DNA of 51,795 bases. It comes from an uncultured Alphaproteobacteria bacterium (GTDB lineage Bacteria > Pseudomonadota > Alphaproteobacteria > RF32 > CAG-239). How positions within the stretch are numbered: position 1 is the first letter of the stretch; every line of letters starts with the position of its first letter. The stretch is taken from contig CALXRQ010000009.1 in the NCBI GenBank assembly GCA_944390895.1, forward strand, positions 1-51,795, written 5' to 3'. This document shows, in pieces, positions 1 to 9,500 of the stretch. The notes beneath the pieces are model-generated. The model worked only from the letters and a program-made list of their open reading frames with translations. It was not told the origin of the DNA and did no database searches. Made by a program: the position numbers and the translations under genes.

Positions 1-72
1 GAAGCATAGCTTATGAGATATGATAACGGGTCGGCAAAACCACACGCTACATCCGCAAATACACCGAATGAG

Positions 73-99
73 AAAAAGCCGCTTTTCAGCGGCTTTTTT
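73..99. terminator. Bidirectional intrinsic terminator
   Basis: A perfect stem made of AAAAAGCCGC and GCGGCTTTTT with a short loop. A T-run follows it on both strands. It lies just past the stop of the minus-strand gene at 101-997 and could also stop a plus-strand transcript entering from the left. In bases 1-72 I see no supportable gene. Confidence 0.85.
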
Positions 100-100
100 A

Positions 101-997
101 TTAACGTCCTTCGTTCAATTTTATGGCCCGACGGGTTCCGGCTTTGCCCGCTTCAGCTTCAGCGGCCGCTGCCTGTTTGCCCGAAGCGCCGAGCGCCACA
201 TATTGTGGAATGCCGCCGACTTTCTTTATCTCGTTGAAAATTTTCTTATGCTCGCTCTTGGGTGCAAAAATTGTTCCTTCGCCGGTATCGGGATTGAAGG
301 CAACAAAATTTTTCTCATCGACATCCCGGAACTGAATTTTGCCGGTATGAAGCTTCAAAGCCTTTTCCCGATCCGGATTCATAAAGACGGTCTGGGCAAT
401 GGCCTGACTGCCGATGTCGCTTCTTTTCCGCAGTTTGTTCGCCACTTTCAGCTTGTTGACAATCTTATCATATTCTTTACGTTCTTCCGGAGTCAGCTTG
501 AGGATGCTGAATGTTCCCGAAATAACGGTTTTTTCTCTCGTTTGTGTCGGAGTCGTCACTTTTTCGCTTGAAACCGTTCCCAGTTTGTCAATGGTGGTGC
601 TGCGTTCAATGATCGTGTCGCCGCGAACCTCCGTTGACGAGGCCCGTACTTTTTCGCGCGCAGTCTGCAAATCATAGTAATATTCTTTGCCCATGTTTTT
701 TTCCACGGAAACGCGAATAAATGTCTGAGCCGATTCCGGCTTGTCAAAACGACGAGATTCCGACATAATCTTGCCGGCTTTTTCCGCTGCGGCTTCGGGC
801 GCAAATTTGAAAGACAGGAGATCGACCATGGCCTTATATACTTTTTTCTCACTTTCGGAGGCTTTTTTCAGGTCAAAGACTTCGGTTTTGGCTTTGACAG
901 TATCCTGAGCCCTGGCCTCTTTGGGACCGGCAGACAGCAGCAGCGCCGCAATTCCCACAAAAGCGCCTTTTTTGAATACCTTCTTTACCTGAGCCAT
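101..997 (-). CDS. Secreted protein of unknown function
   Basis: 298 residues, family not recognised. The first 30 residues are a classical signal peptide: a lysine-rich start, a hydrophobic core (AFVGIAALLLSAG) and an ARA cleavage site before QDTVK, so the protein should be periplasmic or secreted. The rest is charged and rich in Lys, Glu and Thr. The middle part (about 135-185) has runs of Thr and Ser typical of beta structure, and the C-terminus (about 265-295) is Ala/Glu-rich. An AGGAGA ribosome site lies 6 bases before the ATG, which supports the start. It is the last of three same-strand genes; a terminator separates it from the preceding one. The phrase RGDTI in it resembles the GDTIKG repeats of that neighbour, which hints weakly at a common role. 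No enzyme motif is visible. Confidence 0.75.
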   Translation of the reverse strand: MAQVKKVFKKGAFVGIAALLLSAGPKEARAQDTVKAKTEVFDLKKASESEKKVYKAMVDLLSFKFAPEAAAEKAGKIMSESRRFDKPESAQTFIRVSVEKNMGKEYYYDLQTAREKVRASSTEVRGDTIIERSTTIDKLGTVSSEKVTTPTQTREKTVISGTFSILKLTPEERKEYDKIVNKLKVANKLRKRSDIGSQAIAQTVFMNPDREKALKLHTGKIQFRDVDEKNFVAFNPDTGEGTIFAPKSEHKKIFNEIKKVGGIPQYVALGASGKQAAAAEAEAGKAGTRRAIKLNEGR

Positions 998-1037
998 ATC
1001 TGTTCTCCTAAAATTATATTATCAGCCGTCCGGGCAG

Positions 1038-1072
1038 AAAAAATGCCGCAACCGATGCTGAGGCTGCGGCAA
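1038..1072 (-). terminator. Intrinsic terminator after the 506-aa gene
   Basis: On the minus strand the stem GCCGCAGCC/GGTTGCGGC is followed by a run of six T. It ends the transcript of the gene at 1079-2599, so the 298-residue gene downstream either has its own promoter or depends on read-through. A TATAAT-like sequence lies between this terminator and that gene, but I could not pair it with a convincing -35 box. Confidence 0.75.
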
Positions 1073-1078
1073 TAATCG

Positions 1079-2599
1079 TTATTCGCTGCGACCAAGGTTG
1101 TTGAGCGCCATATAAAAGTCGGCCGCTGCGACCTGAGCCGTTTTGCCCTTTCCTTTCTTCTTCTCCGAATTCAGGTTAACGGCAACGCGTTCGACCACGA
1201 CACCCGGTCCTTTTTCTTCACCGGCAGCCTGAAGGATCTTTTGCTTGTTTTCTTCAATTTTCTTTCTGGTGGCAGCCACTTTTCCTTTGTTTTCGGAAGC
1301 GGCTTCCTCATATTCGTTATGAGCCTTGTGACCCTGTTCCAAATTAATGGCAATGCGTTTCTTGCCTCTGACGGTATCACCCGGAACATAAACAGGTTCG
1401 CCTTTAATCGTGTCGCCGGGGATGATAACCGGTTCACCTTTAATGGTATCTCCCGGAACATAAATCGGATCACCCTTAATGGTATCGCCCGGCAGGATAA
1501 TCGGATCAGCCTTTTTGACTTGTCTTTTTACCGGAGTTTTCTTGCGAACCGGCGCCTTTTTCTCATTGCATTTGCAACGGCCGTCCTCAACTCTTTGCTC
1601 AAGACTGTCAACCCGGGCATTGACCATATCCAGACCTTCGCACGGATCACAGGGAATAAGCGTTTTTATTCTTCCGTCTACGGTTTCAATCAAATCCTTT
1701 TTCATATCTTCTTTCTGTTTGTCGTTGCACTGTTTGACGCCAAACAGGGTTGCGGCGGCAATCGTAATGTACAACAGCGGCTTTTTCAGCTTATCCCAAG
1801 TGCGTTTCCAAAAACCTTCTTTTTTGGCGGGCTGCGCCGACGCAGAAGCGGAATTTCCGCCATTGCCGGAACCGCCGTTAACAGGAACAACGCCGACAGC
1901 CGTTCTGCCTTTGTTGTTTTTTTCTTTTTCCGCGCCCTGATTGTTCAGAACAACAGGAGCAACGACAGTTTTGCCGTCTTTTTTCTGCTCATTTTCCGCA
2001 GCGTGAAACATTTCCGGCGTAGCGACAAAAGTCTTGCCGTCGGCACCGCCGTTCTGGTTCACGTTAATCAAACCGGCACGATACTTGTTTTTTTCTTCTT
2101 CAAGACGGGCTTTTTTATCGGTTTCGGCAGAGAGGGCTGCTTCGCGTTTGGCGGCATTGTCTTTCAGAGCACCGACAATTCCGGCAATTTTTTCTTTTTT
2201 CTCGGCATTTTCCAGAACAATATCATTCATGGAAACGCCGGAAGCCATCAGAAGATCCATCTCGCCTTTGGTCAAATCGGCAAAAACGAATTTGCCGCCG
2301 TCCATTCTGGCTTTGCGTTTTACGGCTGCCAGTTTGATTTCGTTGTTATATTCGTCACGATAATTTTTGGCCAGTTTCTTTTCATGAGCCGTATATTTAT
2401 CCGAATTTTGAATGTCTTCGCAAGTGCGATTGTTGCTGGCAATGGACAAATTGTCTTTCAGAACCGGATCGTCAATACCGGCATCCTGAGCAGCCTTACG
2501 CAGTCTGGTCAGTTCCGCTATGGTCATAACGGCCAATTCAGGACTGTTCAGAACCGCTTTCAGCTCGTCTTTTGTCATCTTTTTGAAATCGCGTACCAT
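1079..2599 (-). CDS. Membrane-anchored repeat protein, unknown function
   Basis: 506 residues, family not recognised. The N-terminal part (1-265) is charged and mostly helical, with a stretch like TKDELKAVLNSPELAVMTI near the start. A single hydrophobic segment (about 268-287, LLYITIAAATLFGVKQC) looks like a membrane anchor; there is no signal peptide. Just after it come cysteine pairs (CDPCEG and CKCNE) around a short coiled coil, which could form a disulfide or metal site. Residues 365-412 are four 12-residue tandem repeats of the form (D/E)P(I/V)xxPGDTIKG. The tail is basic and Lys-rich. The AGGGGG ribosome site is strong. It has its own promoter and terminator. By topology, the repeats and cysteines lie on the opposite side of the membrane from the N-terminal domain. 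Confidence 0.75.
   Translation of the reverse strand: MVRDFKKMTKDELKAVLNSPELAVMTIAELTRLRKAAQDAGIDDPVLKDNLSIASNNRTCEDIQNSDKYTAHEKKLAKNYRDEYNNEIKLAAVKRKARMDGGKFVFADLTKGEMDLLMASGVSMNDIVLENAEKKEKIAGIVGALKDNAAKREAALSAETDKKARLEEEKNKYRAGLINVNQNGGADGKTFVATPEMFHAAENEQKKDGKTVVAPVVLNNQGAEKEKNNKGRTAVGVVPVNGGSGNGGNSASASAQPAKKEGFWKRTWDKLKKPLLYITIAAATLFGVKQCNDKQKEDMKKDLIETVDGRIKTLIPCDPCEGLDMVNARVDSLEQRVEDGRCKCNEKKAPVRKKTPVKRQVKKADPIILPGDTIKGDPIYVPGDTIKGEPVIIPGDTIKGEPVYVPGDTVRGKKRIAINLEQGHKAHNEYEEAASENKGKVAATRKKIEENKQKILQAAGEEKGPGVVVERVAVNLNSEKKKGKGKTAQVAAADFYMALNNLGRSE
1364..1507 (-). repeat. Four 36-bp coding tandem repeats
   Basis: Four consecutive 36-base units inside the 506-residue gene. Each encodes a 12-residue unit with the core PGDTIKG (the last has PGDTVRG). 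The copies differ mainly at synonymous positions and in the two or three residues before PGD. This looks like an old protein-level repeat under selection for sequence, not a recent slippage product. Confidence 0.9.
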
Positions 2600-2644
2600 A
2601 TTTAATTCCCCCTAAAAAATCCTTTATCTACTAGAATTGTCTGT

Positions 2645-2673
2645 ACTTTATCATAAAAAAACAGAAAAAGCAA
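2645..2673 (-). promoter_or_regulatory. Sigma70-type promoter, 506-aa gene
   Basis: On the minus strand TTGCTT, a 17-base spacer and TAAAGT lie about 45 bases before the start codon. The spacer begins TTTCTGT, as in the promoter of the 1177-residue gene. Confidence 0.5.
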
Positions 2674-2765
2674 TTGTATTTTTGTCGAATTTCGCGAATT
2701 TTTGTATTTTGATGCAATTGTCAAAAAAGTGTAACAAAAATACCGGACGACTGGTTTTAAATGAT

Positions 2766-2792
2766 GGAACCGCTTTGATATTCAGCGGTTCC
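2766..2792 (-). terminator. Hairpin after the 1177-aa gene
   Basis: A perfect 8-bp stem GGAACCGC/GCGGTTCC with an 11-base loop sits 7 bases past the stop of the minus-strand gene. The following T-run is weak (ATCATTT), so it could be a terminator or only a 3'-end stabilising hairpin. Confidence 0.5.
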
Positions 2793-2798
2793 GGTATG

Positions 2799-5700
2799 TT
2801 ATGCCATCTCTTTGCCTCTGTTGACCGTATTGACATTTACGGTCGTCTGACGGACTGGCGCATGCTCGGCCGGCGCATTTCCCCGCAGCGCCTGAATCTT
2901 CTGAGCGGCGCTTTTATCGTCATGAACAGCAGCTTTTTCTTCTTCCGTGTGAGTCGGCGGCGTCTGATTTAAAAACGCTTCGCGTTCAGCGGCCTGAGAG
3001 GCTTCAAAGTCTTTTTTGGCTTCGGTTTCATAGGTCTTAATCATATCCTTGAATGTACGGTCGGTATTTTTATTGTCCGCCTGCCATTCTTTGTCAATAG
3101 TCTGCTGGACGGCATTGGCCTGTTCGACCGTCAAACGTCCGGCTTCTACTTCCGCACTCAGACTCTGGTTTACGGCCGCACCGATGCTGGCGCCGTTTTC
3201 ATAATTTTCACGCGCATTGAGCAGAACATTAAGCATTTCGCCGTTGCTCGGCATATTGGCTTTCAGCGCGGCTTCCTGCTGCATCTGAATTTCTTCTTCG
3301 GCAGCCTTTTCGGAACCTTTAATCCACTGTTTCAGCATTTTGTCCGGATTGTCTTTATTTTCTTCCATCAGGTTGTCAACCGTTCTGATCGCGCCTTCGG
3401 CCTGTGCCAGCGTCATGTTTCCGGCGGCAACCTCTGCCTGCAGCGTCTGGGCAAAAGCATCTCCCATCGGCATACCGTTTTTATAAGCTTCCTGCGTTTT
3501 CAAAGCCAGATCGTGCATCTGCTGGTGGCTCGGCATGCTGCTTTCGGGCGCATGGCTTTCTTCCTGTCCCTGATTGAAGAAGGTCGCGGAATCTTCACCA
3601 CCGGTTGCGCTCAGGCCTTTGGCGGCATTAATATAATCTTGAATGCCTTTGCCTGCTTCCGAGTTCGGATCAATGCCATGACCGGCCATAAACGCGTCAA
3701 CCTGAGAAAAATCTCCGCTTTGTTTGGCACCGGCAATCAATCCTTCCAAATCAGCCAACTGTTCTCCCGGCATCAGCCCGCTGGCGCTCAGCGTGTCGTG
3801 GGTCATAGCTTCAATGCTCACTTCCGCAGCTCTGGCGCCCACTTCCTGCACATATTCTTCATGCGTCTGTTCTTTGGACGGTTCCGCCTGAGCCTGCTGT
3901 TCGGCAAGACTGTTGTAATAGGCTTTCAGTTCAGGATCGACAATATGTCCGTTTTCATCAAAGGTCTGGCTGGCATGCGCATGAATGGCTTTCAGCTGTT
4001 CTTCGGAAAACTCGCCGTTTTCCATCATGGAATGCAGTTCGGCCGAAGAATGCCATTTGCCGTCGTTCAATATTTCGTTAATGCCGCGCGCGTCGGCGTC
4101 AAACGCCCGATTGAGCTGTGTTTCGTTAGCCGTTGCCCAACCCTGGCCGTGATCTGCATCAAGACCGTCGACAATGCCGTCATTATCTTTATCCTGCATC
4201 ATCATCTGCGCACTCTGGAAATCTTCCGGATGCGTCATAATGTAGTGTTGCATGGCCTGCGGAGACATTGAGTCAACCCTATCCGGACTTAACCCCATTT
4301 GCTCCAGAGTAGTGGCCATTTCCTGCGGAGTCATAGATTGCAAATTATGCGCGGACTGGACATTCTCGCTTTCCGCCGTAATTCCGTCCACAGCAGCGGT
4401 TTGGGCGGTCTGTTCCTGGGTATTTTGCGTTTCCGCCGTCTTATTGTCAGCGGCGCTCTGCTCTCCGCCGTGCATGGCATTATTGATCATGCTGCCGGCA
4501 ATAATACCGACGGTGGCATCAAACAATTCTTTTTTGGATGCGTCAAATCGGGCTTTGGTTTCTTCCGGATTGCCTTTCATCCAGTCTTTCTTCTGGGCAA
4601 AAAGCTGAATGCCGTAGGTTGCCGTTTTAATCGCCTTAGGCGCAACGGCCAAAACCTGAGTGACGGTTTTCAGCGCCGGTTTAATCTTGCCGGCGAGTTC
4701 TTCTCCGCCCATACCCATACCCAGCGCAGAACCGACTGCAGACAGGCCTGCCGTTGCAAGTCCTAAGCCGACATCCAATTTGTGTTCCATAGCATATTGG
4801 CCAAAAGATTTTCCTTCTTTGGCGGCGGCATTTTTAAACCCTTTATAAGTATCATAACCGCTTTTGACTGCCAGCAATCCCAAACCGACAGGACCCATGG
4901 TAGCACCGACTGCGGTATAAATTGCAACACCTTTTCCCCGTTTGGCAATAACCTTGCCGGCGCGTTTGGCATAATCCCAATATTTGCCGTATTTGCCGCT
5001 CATTTTTTCGTCAAATTTTTTCAGTTTGGCCTCGACCTTCTGAACGGCAGGAATATTACCGACTTTGGTCTTCATGGCTTCTTTGACGTTGTTTATTTCA
5101 GCGCTGACCATACCGGCATAATCGGCAATGGATTTGACGCTGGCTTTAGGCGGATTTTGTTTATCGCCAGCAGCGGCACGGGCATAAGCTTCACCCAGTT
5201 GTTCTTTGGTCAGTTTGGAAGGATCAAGCGGTTTGCCGTCGGCACCTTTCAGATTTTCGGCAAAGGCTGTGGATACAATCGCCTTGCGCATAGAATCCTT
5301 GCTATTGCCGATAAAATTTTCAACAAACTCATCATAGCTTTGAGCGCGCGAAGAGGCTACGGTCAGCGTTTCCGCCTCTAGGTCGGCCGCCTCAAGAATG
5401 GTTGCCTTACTCTTTTTGGCCTTGTCTTCAGAAACTTCTTTGCCTTTTTCATCAACAATCTGCAACGCATCCAAAAGTTCTCTTTCTTCTTTCAGCGCAC
5501 TGTCATATTGCTCTTTTCCGCGGCCGGGACGATTTAAAACCTCATTCAGGCGCTCCATCCATTCGCTGTTTTTAGCCGCCTGCTCCGGCGTCAGCGTATC
5601 AATGCCATATTCTTTGTCAAAAGCAGCAACGGCTTCCGGCTGGTCGGGAAGTTTATCTGCTTCGTTTTCAGCAGCATTCAAAGAGCTTTCATCTTGTGGC

Positions 5701-6332
5701 GAAGCCGGCGGAACAAGCTCTTCATTCTCTTTTGCTTCAGCTCTGATTGCATCTGTTTCAGCTCTGATTTCGTCTGCTTCGGCTCTGATTTCGTCTGCTT
5801 CGGCTCTGATTTCGTCTGCTTCGGCTCTGATTGTGTCTGCTTCAGCTCTGATTTCGTCTGCTTCAGCTCTGATTTCGTCTGCTTCCTGAGTGTTTTCATT
5901 TGTCTGCGGAGCGGCGGCTGCTTCATCGACAACAATATCGTCATTGGCGGTTTCTGCATTTTCCGAACCGATATTTTCCTGAGCCGGCTTAGCTTGCGCC
6001 TCAAGCTCGGCCTTTTGCTTCTGCGCTTTTTCGGCAACGGCTTTGGCAATGTCTCCCTTGTTTGAAAAGCTGCTGATGGAATTGGCCAAGGAAATGACGG
6101 AATCCAAATCTGCCGGATCAAAATTGTCCTGACCGTTTAAGGCATCAATCCGGCTTTCCGCCAACGCCAGAGCAATATCCGCCGCATCCTGCGTCTTTTG
6201 GTCGCGATAACCACCATTGGTGAAGCTGTTGTAAAAGGTTTCGTTTATCTGTCCCAATTCTGCATCGGACAACTCGGAAGTATTGCCTTCCATAATTTTT
6301 ACAGCTTCATCTAAAGTCATATTTTCAGCCAT
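2799..6332 (-). CDS. Giant coiled-coil/glycine-zipper protein, unknown function
   Basis: 1177 residues, family not recognised, no signal peptide. In order: an acidic helical N-terminus (1-150); seven perfect heptads of the form EADEIRA (150-198), a short coiled coil; a helical region (200-460); glycine- and alanine-rich hydrophobic segments (about 467-490 and 519-544, e.g. VGLGLATAGLSAVG) resembling glycine zippers or membrane-inserting hairpins; a calcium-loop-like motif DKDNDGIVDGLD (about 713-724); and near the C-terminus two copies of an 80-residue unit (about 930-1010 and 1026-1105) that align without gaps, each starting PS..xM and sharing AEVxAG. The end is basic and Asn/Val-rich. GGAG lies 8 bases before the ATG. 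The layout suggests a modular surface, effector or scaffold protein, but this is inference from architecture only. Confidence 0.75.
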   Translation of the reverse strand: MAENMTLDEAVKIMEGNTSELSDAELGQINETFYNSFTNGGYRDQKTQDAADIALALAESRIDALNGQDNFDPADLDSVISLANSISSFSNKGDIAKAVAEKAQKQKAELEAQAKPAQENIGSENAETANDDIVVDEAAAAPQTNENTQEADEIRAEADEIRAEADTIRAEADEIRAEADEIRAEADEIRAETDAIRAEAKENEELVPPASPQDESSLNAAENEADKLPDQPEAVAAFDKEYGIDTLTPEQAAKNSEWMERLNEVLNRPGRGKEQYDSALKEERELLDALQIVDEKGKEVSEDKAKKSKATILEAADLEAETLTVASSRAQSYDEFVENFIGNSKDSMRKAIVSTAFAENLKGADGKPLDPSKLTKEQLGEAYARAAAGDKQNPPKASVKSIADYAGMVSAEINNVKEAMKTKVGNIPAVQKVEAKLKKFDEKMSGKYGKYWDYAKRAGKVIAKRGKGVAIYTAVGATMGPVGLGLLAVKSGYDTYKGFKNAAAKEGKSFGQYAMEHKLDVGLGLATAGLSAVGSALGMGMGGEELAGKIKPALKTVTQVLAVAPKAIKTATYGIQLFAQKKDWMKGNPEETKARFDASKKELFDATVGIIAGSMINNAMHGGEQSAADNKTAETQNTQEQTAQTAAVDGITAESENVQSAHNLQSMTPQEMATTLEQMGLSPDRVDSMSPQAMQHYIMTHPEDFQSAQMMMQDKDNDGIVDGLDADHGQGWATANETQLNRAFDADARGINEILNDGKWHSSAELHSMMENGEFSEEQLKAIHAHASQTFDENGHIVDPELKAYYNSLAEQQAQAEPSKEQTHEEYVQEVGARAAEVSIEAMTHDTLSASGLMPGEQLADLEGLIAGAKQSGDFSQVDAFMAGHGIDPNSEAGKGIQDYINAAKGLSATGGEDSATFFNQGQEESHAPESSMPSHQQMHDLALKTQEAYKNGMPMGDAFAQTLQAEVAAGNMTLAQAEGAIRTVDNLMEENKDNPDKMLKQWIKGSEKAAEEEIQMQQEAALKANMPSNGEMLNVLLNARENYENGASIGAAVNQSLSAEVEAGRLTVEQANAVQQTIDKEWQADNKNTDRTFKDMIKTYETEAKKDFEASQAAEREAFLNQTPPTHTEEEKAAVHDDKSAAQKIQALRGNAPAEHAPVRQTTVNVNTVNRGKEMA
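5739..5885 (-). repeat. Seven 21-bp tandem repeats (EADEIRA heptads)
   Basis: Seven head-to-tail 21-base units within the 1177-residue gene, each encoding one heptad (EADEIRA, with EADTIRA and ETDAIRA variants). The DNA copies are nearly identical, which points to recent expansion by slippage or unequal recombination. The copy number could therefore vary between strains. Confidence 0.95.
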
Positions 6333-6364
6333 GGTTCCAACTCCAAAAAATTTGCATTTATCTA

Positions 6365-6393
6365 ATCATAGCCTATTTTACAGAAAAAGACAA
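6365..6393 (-). promoter_or_regulatory. Sigma70-type promoter, 1177-aa gene
   Basis: On the minus strand TTGTCT, 17 bases, TATGAT, about 33 bases before the start. Good match to both boxes. The spacer begins TTTTCTGT, close to the promoter of the 506-residue gene. Confidence 0.6.
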
Positions 6394-6483
6394 TAAATTT
6401 TGTCCAATACGGCTACGTTTCATAAAATTATAACATTAAAATTAGGTCTATTGTAGCCAGGATTAGTTAAAAAAACGATAAAG

Positions 6484-6511
6484 AAAAAGCCCTCAAAATG
6501 AGGGCTTTTTT
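6484..6511. terminator. Bidirectional intrinsic terminator after ileS
   Basis: Perfect 12-bp stem AAAAAGCCCTCA/TGAGGGCTTTTT with a 3-base loop, located 18 bases past the ileS stop. T-runs are present in both directions. Confidence 0.9.
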
Positions 6512-6528
6512 ACAATCATACGGCGGGA

Positions 6529-9500
6529 CTAGGCCACTTTGGCATCCGTTACCCGGGCATTGAAAACAATTTTCATACCCTCGATATCGGCTTCGGTTCC
6601 TTCCGAACAATCGTTATTCAGTTTAACCGCCAACACCTGTTCGGCCACATAAGCCTTGTTTTCTTCCAAAGCCAGAGCCAGTTCGGCGTCCGTCGTCCGG
6701 TAGCAGAGCTCAATGCGGTCCGAAATGTTGAAGTCTTTGTCTTTGCGCAAAGTCTGAACCAAGCGGACAAAGTCGCGCGCCATACCCTCGCGGCGCAAAG
6801 CATCGGTAACATCGGTATCCAGCGTTACAACCGCTTTGTTGTCGGCAAAGGCCTGTCCGGCAACGCCTTCTTTCATATTCAGGCGGACTTCAAACAAATC
6901 TTTATTCAGAATTTGTCCCGCGATATTCAAAGTGCCGTCGGCATTCAGCTCCCATTTGCCCTGTTTATAAGCGCCCATTACCGGTCCCATATCCTTGCCC
7001 AAAGCTTTGCCGAGCAGCGGCGTATAGAGATAAACGGTTTTGTCGGCATAGCGGGAGAGCTCGCTGTCGAGTTTAACCTCTTTGACGTTCAGTTCGTCTT
7101 TGATGATTTCCTGATACTGCGCGCCGATAAAGGACAGGTTATCGCCGACAACCGTCAGGCTTTGCAGCGGCAAGCGGTTGCGCAGATTTTTTTCCTCGCG
7201 GATGAATTTGCCGGCGGAGCATAAATCCTGCAAAAAGTCCATTTCGGAAACGAGTTTTTCGTCCAGATTGATTGCTTCCAGCAACGGATAGTCAGTCAGA
7301 TGGACAGATTCTTCGCCGGTCAGGTTTTTGAAAACATATTCCGCCACAAAAGGCATCAGCGGCGCGGCAATTTTGGCAACGTTGACCAAAACCGTGTACA
7401 AAGTGTCAAAAGCCTGCGCGTCGCCTTCCCAGAAACGGTCGCGGGTGCGGCGGATGTACCAGTTGTTCAAAACTTCCATAAACGAGGCCAGTTCGCCGGT
7501 CGCCTGAGACACGTCATAAGTCTCCAGTCCCTGTCTGACAATTTGGCTCAGCCGTTTGAGCTTGGAGAGAATATAGTTGTCAATGGCCTCGGAAGACGAC
7601 GAAATTTCTTTGGCCTTATAGCCTTCGGCGTTGGCATAGAGCGTGAAGAAATAAAAAGCGTTCCACAGCGGAATGAGTGCCACGCGGGCCGCCTTGGCAA
7701 TTTCCTTTCCTTCCTTGTCCACCGCCAGATTGCCGCCTTTCAAAACCGGAGAAGAAACCAGGAACCAGCGCAGGGCGTCAGAACCGGTATTTTCCAAAAC
7801 CTCGTTCGGATCGGGATAGTTTTTGAGGCGTTTGGAAAGCTTTTGTCCGCCTTCGGCCATCAACAGACCGGTGCAGATACAGTTTTTGAACGCCGGTTTG
7901 TTATGCAGCGCGGTCGACAAAACCGTCAGCGTGTAGAACCAGCCGCGGGTCTGATCCATAGCCTCGACAATGAAGTCGGCCGGAAAATGATTTTCAAACC
8001 ATTCTTTGTTCTCAAACGGATAGTGAACCTGCGCGTAAGGCATGGATCCGCTTTCAAACCAGCAGTCGAAGACGTCTCCCACACGGCGCATCATGGTTTT
8101 GCCCGACGGGTCGTCCGGGTTGGGATAAACCACATCATCAATATAGGGCTTGTGCAGATTGGTAACCTCAATGCCGGTCTTTTCCTTGATTTCGGCCACG
8201 GAACCGAACACGTCAATGCGCGGGAAAGCCGGATTGTCCGACTTCCAAACCGGAATCGGCGTGCCCCAGAAACGGTTGCGGGAAATGGACCAGTCGCGCG
8301 CGCCTTCCAGCCATTTGCCGAAACGCCCGTCTTTAATATGCTCGGGCACCCAGTTAATCTGCTGATTGTTTTTGACCATATTGTCGCGGAAATCAGTCAC
8401 TTTGACAAACCAGGAAGACATGGCTTTATAAATCAGAGGGGTATCGGTGCGCCAGCAGAACGGATAAGAGTGGGTGTACTGCTCTTTTTTGACCAGCAGA
8501 CCGTTTTCTTTCAGCCACTGCATAATCGGTTCATTGGTTTCAAAAACCTGTTTTCCCTCATAATCGGGGACTTCGGCGGTGAACTTGCCGGCCTCGTCAA
8601 CCGGGCAGACGACCGGAAAATCTTCCTTGTAAGCACGGCAGGCATCAAAGTCGTCCTGACCGAAACCCGGAGCAATGTGCACAATGCCGGTACCGTCTTC
8701 GGTGGAAACGAACTCGCCGCTCAATACGCGGAAAGCCCCCTTGTCTTTCAGATGTTTGAAATAAGGGAACATCGGCTCATAGCTCAGACCGACCAGCTCC
8801 CGGCCTTTCAGGGAACCGACCTTTACGGCTTTTTCTAGCTGTTTCTTATAGCGGCCGAGCAATGCTTCAGCCAGAACATATTTCTGTCCGTCTTCTTCCA
8901 TAACCGCATAGTCAATATCCAGTCCGACGGCCAGCATCAGGTTGGACGGCAGCGTCCAGGGCGTAGTGGTCCAGACCAGCATTTTCATACCGTTTTCAAG
9001 CTTGAACATTACCGTAATCGCATTGTCGGTTTTGTCCTGATAACCCTGATTTACCTCAAAGTTTGACAGCGGAGTTTCGGCTGCCCAGGAATACGGCAGC
9101 ACGCGGTAGTCTTCATAAACCAGACCTTTTTCCCAGAGTTGCTTGAAATTGTTGATGACGCTTTCCATAAACGGCAGATCCATGGTTTTGTAGTCATGGC
9201 TAAAGTCTACCCAGCGGCCGATACGCTTGAACATTTCAACCCAGATGCCGGAATATTTGAGAACGTCGGAACGGCAGAAATCGTTGAATTTTTCAACGCC
9301 AAACTCTTCAATCTGCTTGCGGCCGGAAACACCCAGTTGTTTTTCGGCGGACATTTCGGCAGGAAGGCCGTGGCAGTCCCATCCCAACCGGCGCTCCACC
9401 TTTTTGCCGTTCATGGTCTGAAAACGGGCAACTACGTCTTTGACGTAAGAGACCATAATATGTCCGTAGTGCGGCGTGCCGTTGGCAAACGGGGGACCGT

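Noticed and set aside
13-72. Tail of a gene entering from the left
   Set aside because: All plus-strand frames have stops within the first 30 bases and no motif is visible; too short to support.
1364-1507. Possible intergenic repeat or CRISPR
   Set aside because: 36-base units lie inside a gene and encode an amino-acid repeat without spacers.
1241-2605. Plus-strand open frame of 454 codons, Phe-rich
   Set aside because: Antisense to the 506-residue gene; the Phe/Arg-rich sequence comes from reading Lys/Glu codons in reverse.
5739-5885. Possible CRISPR array
   Set aside because: Units are contiguous, 21 bases, in frame and coding; there are no spacers.
7300-8838. Long plus-strand open frame of 512 codons
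   Set aside because: It is fully antisense to ileS, has no ribosome site and a shadow-like composition.
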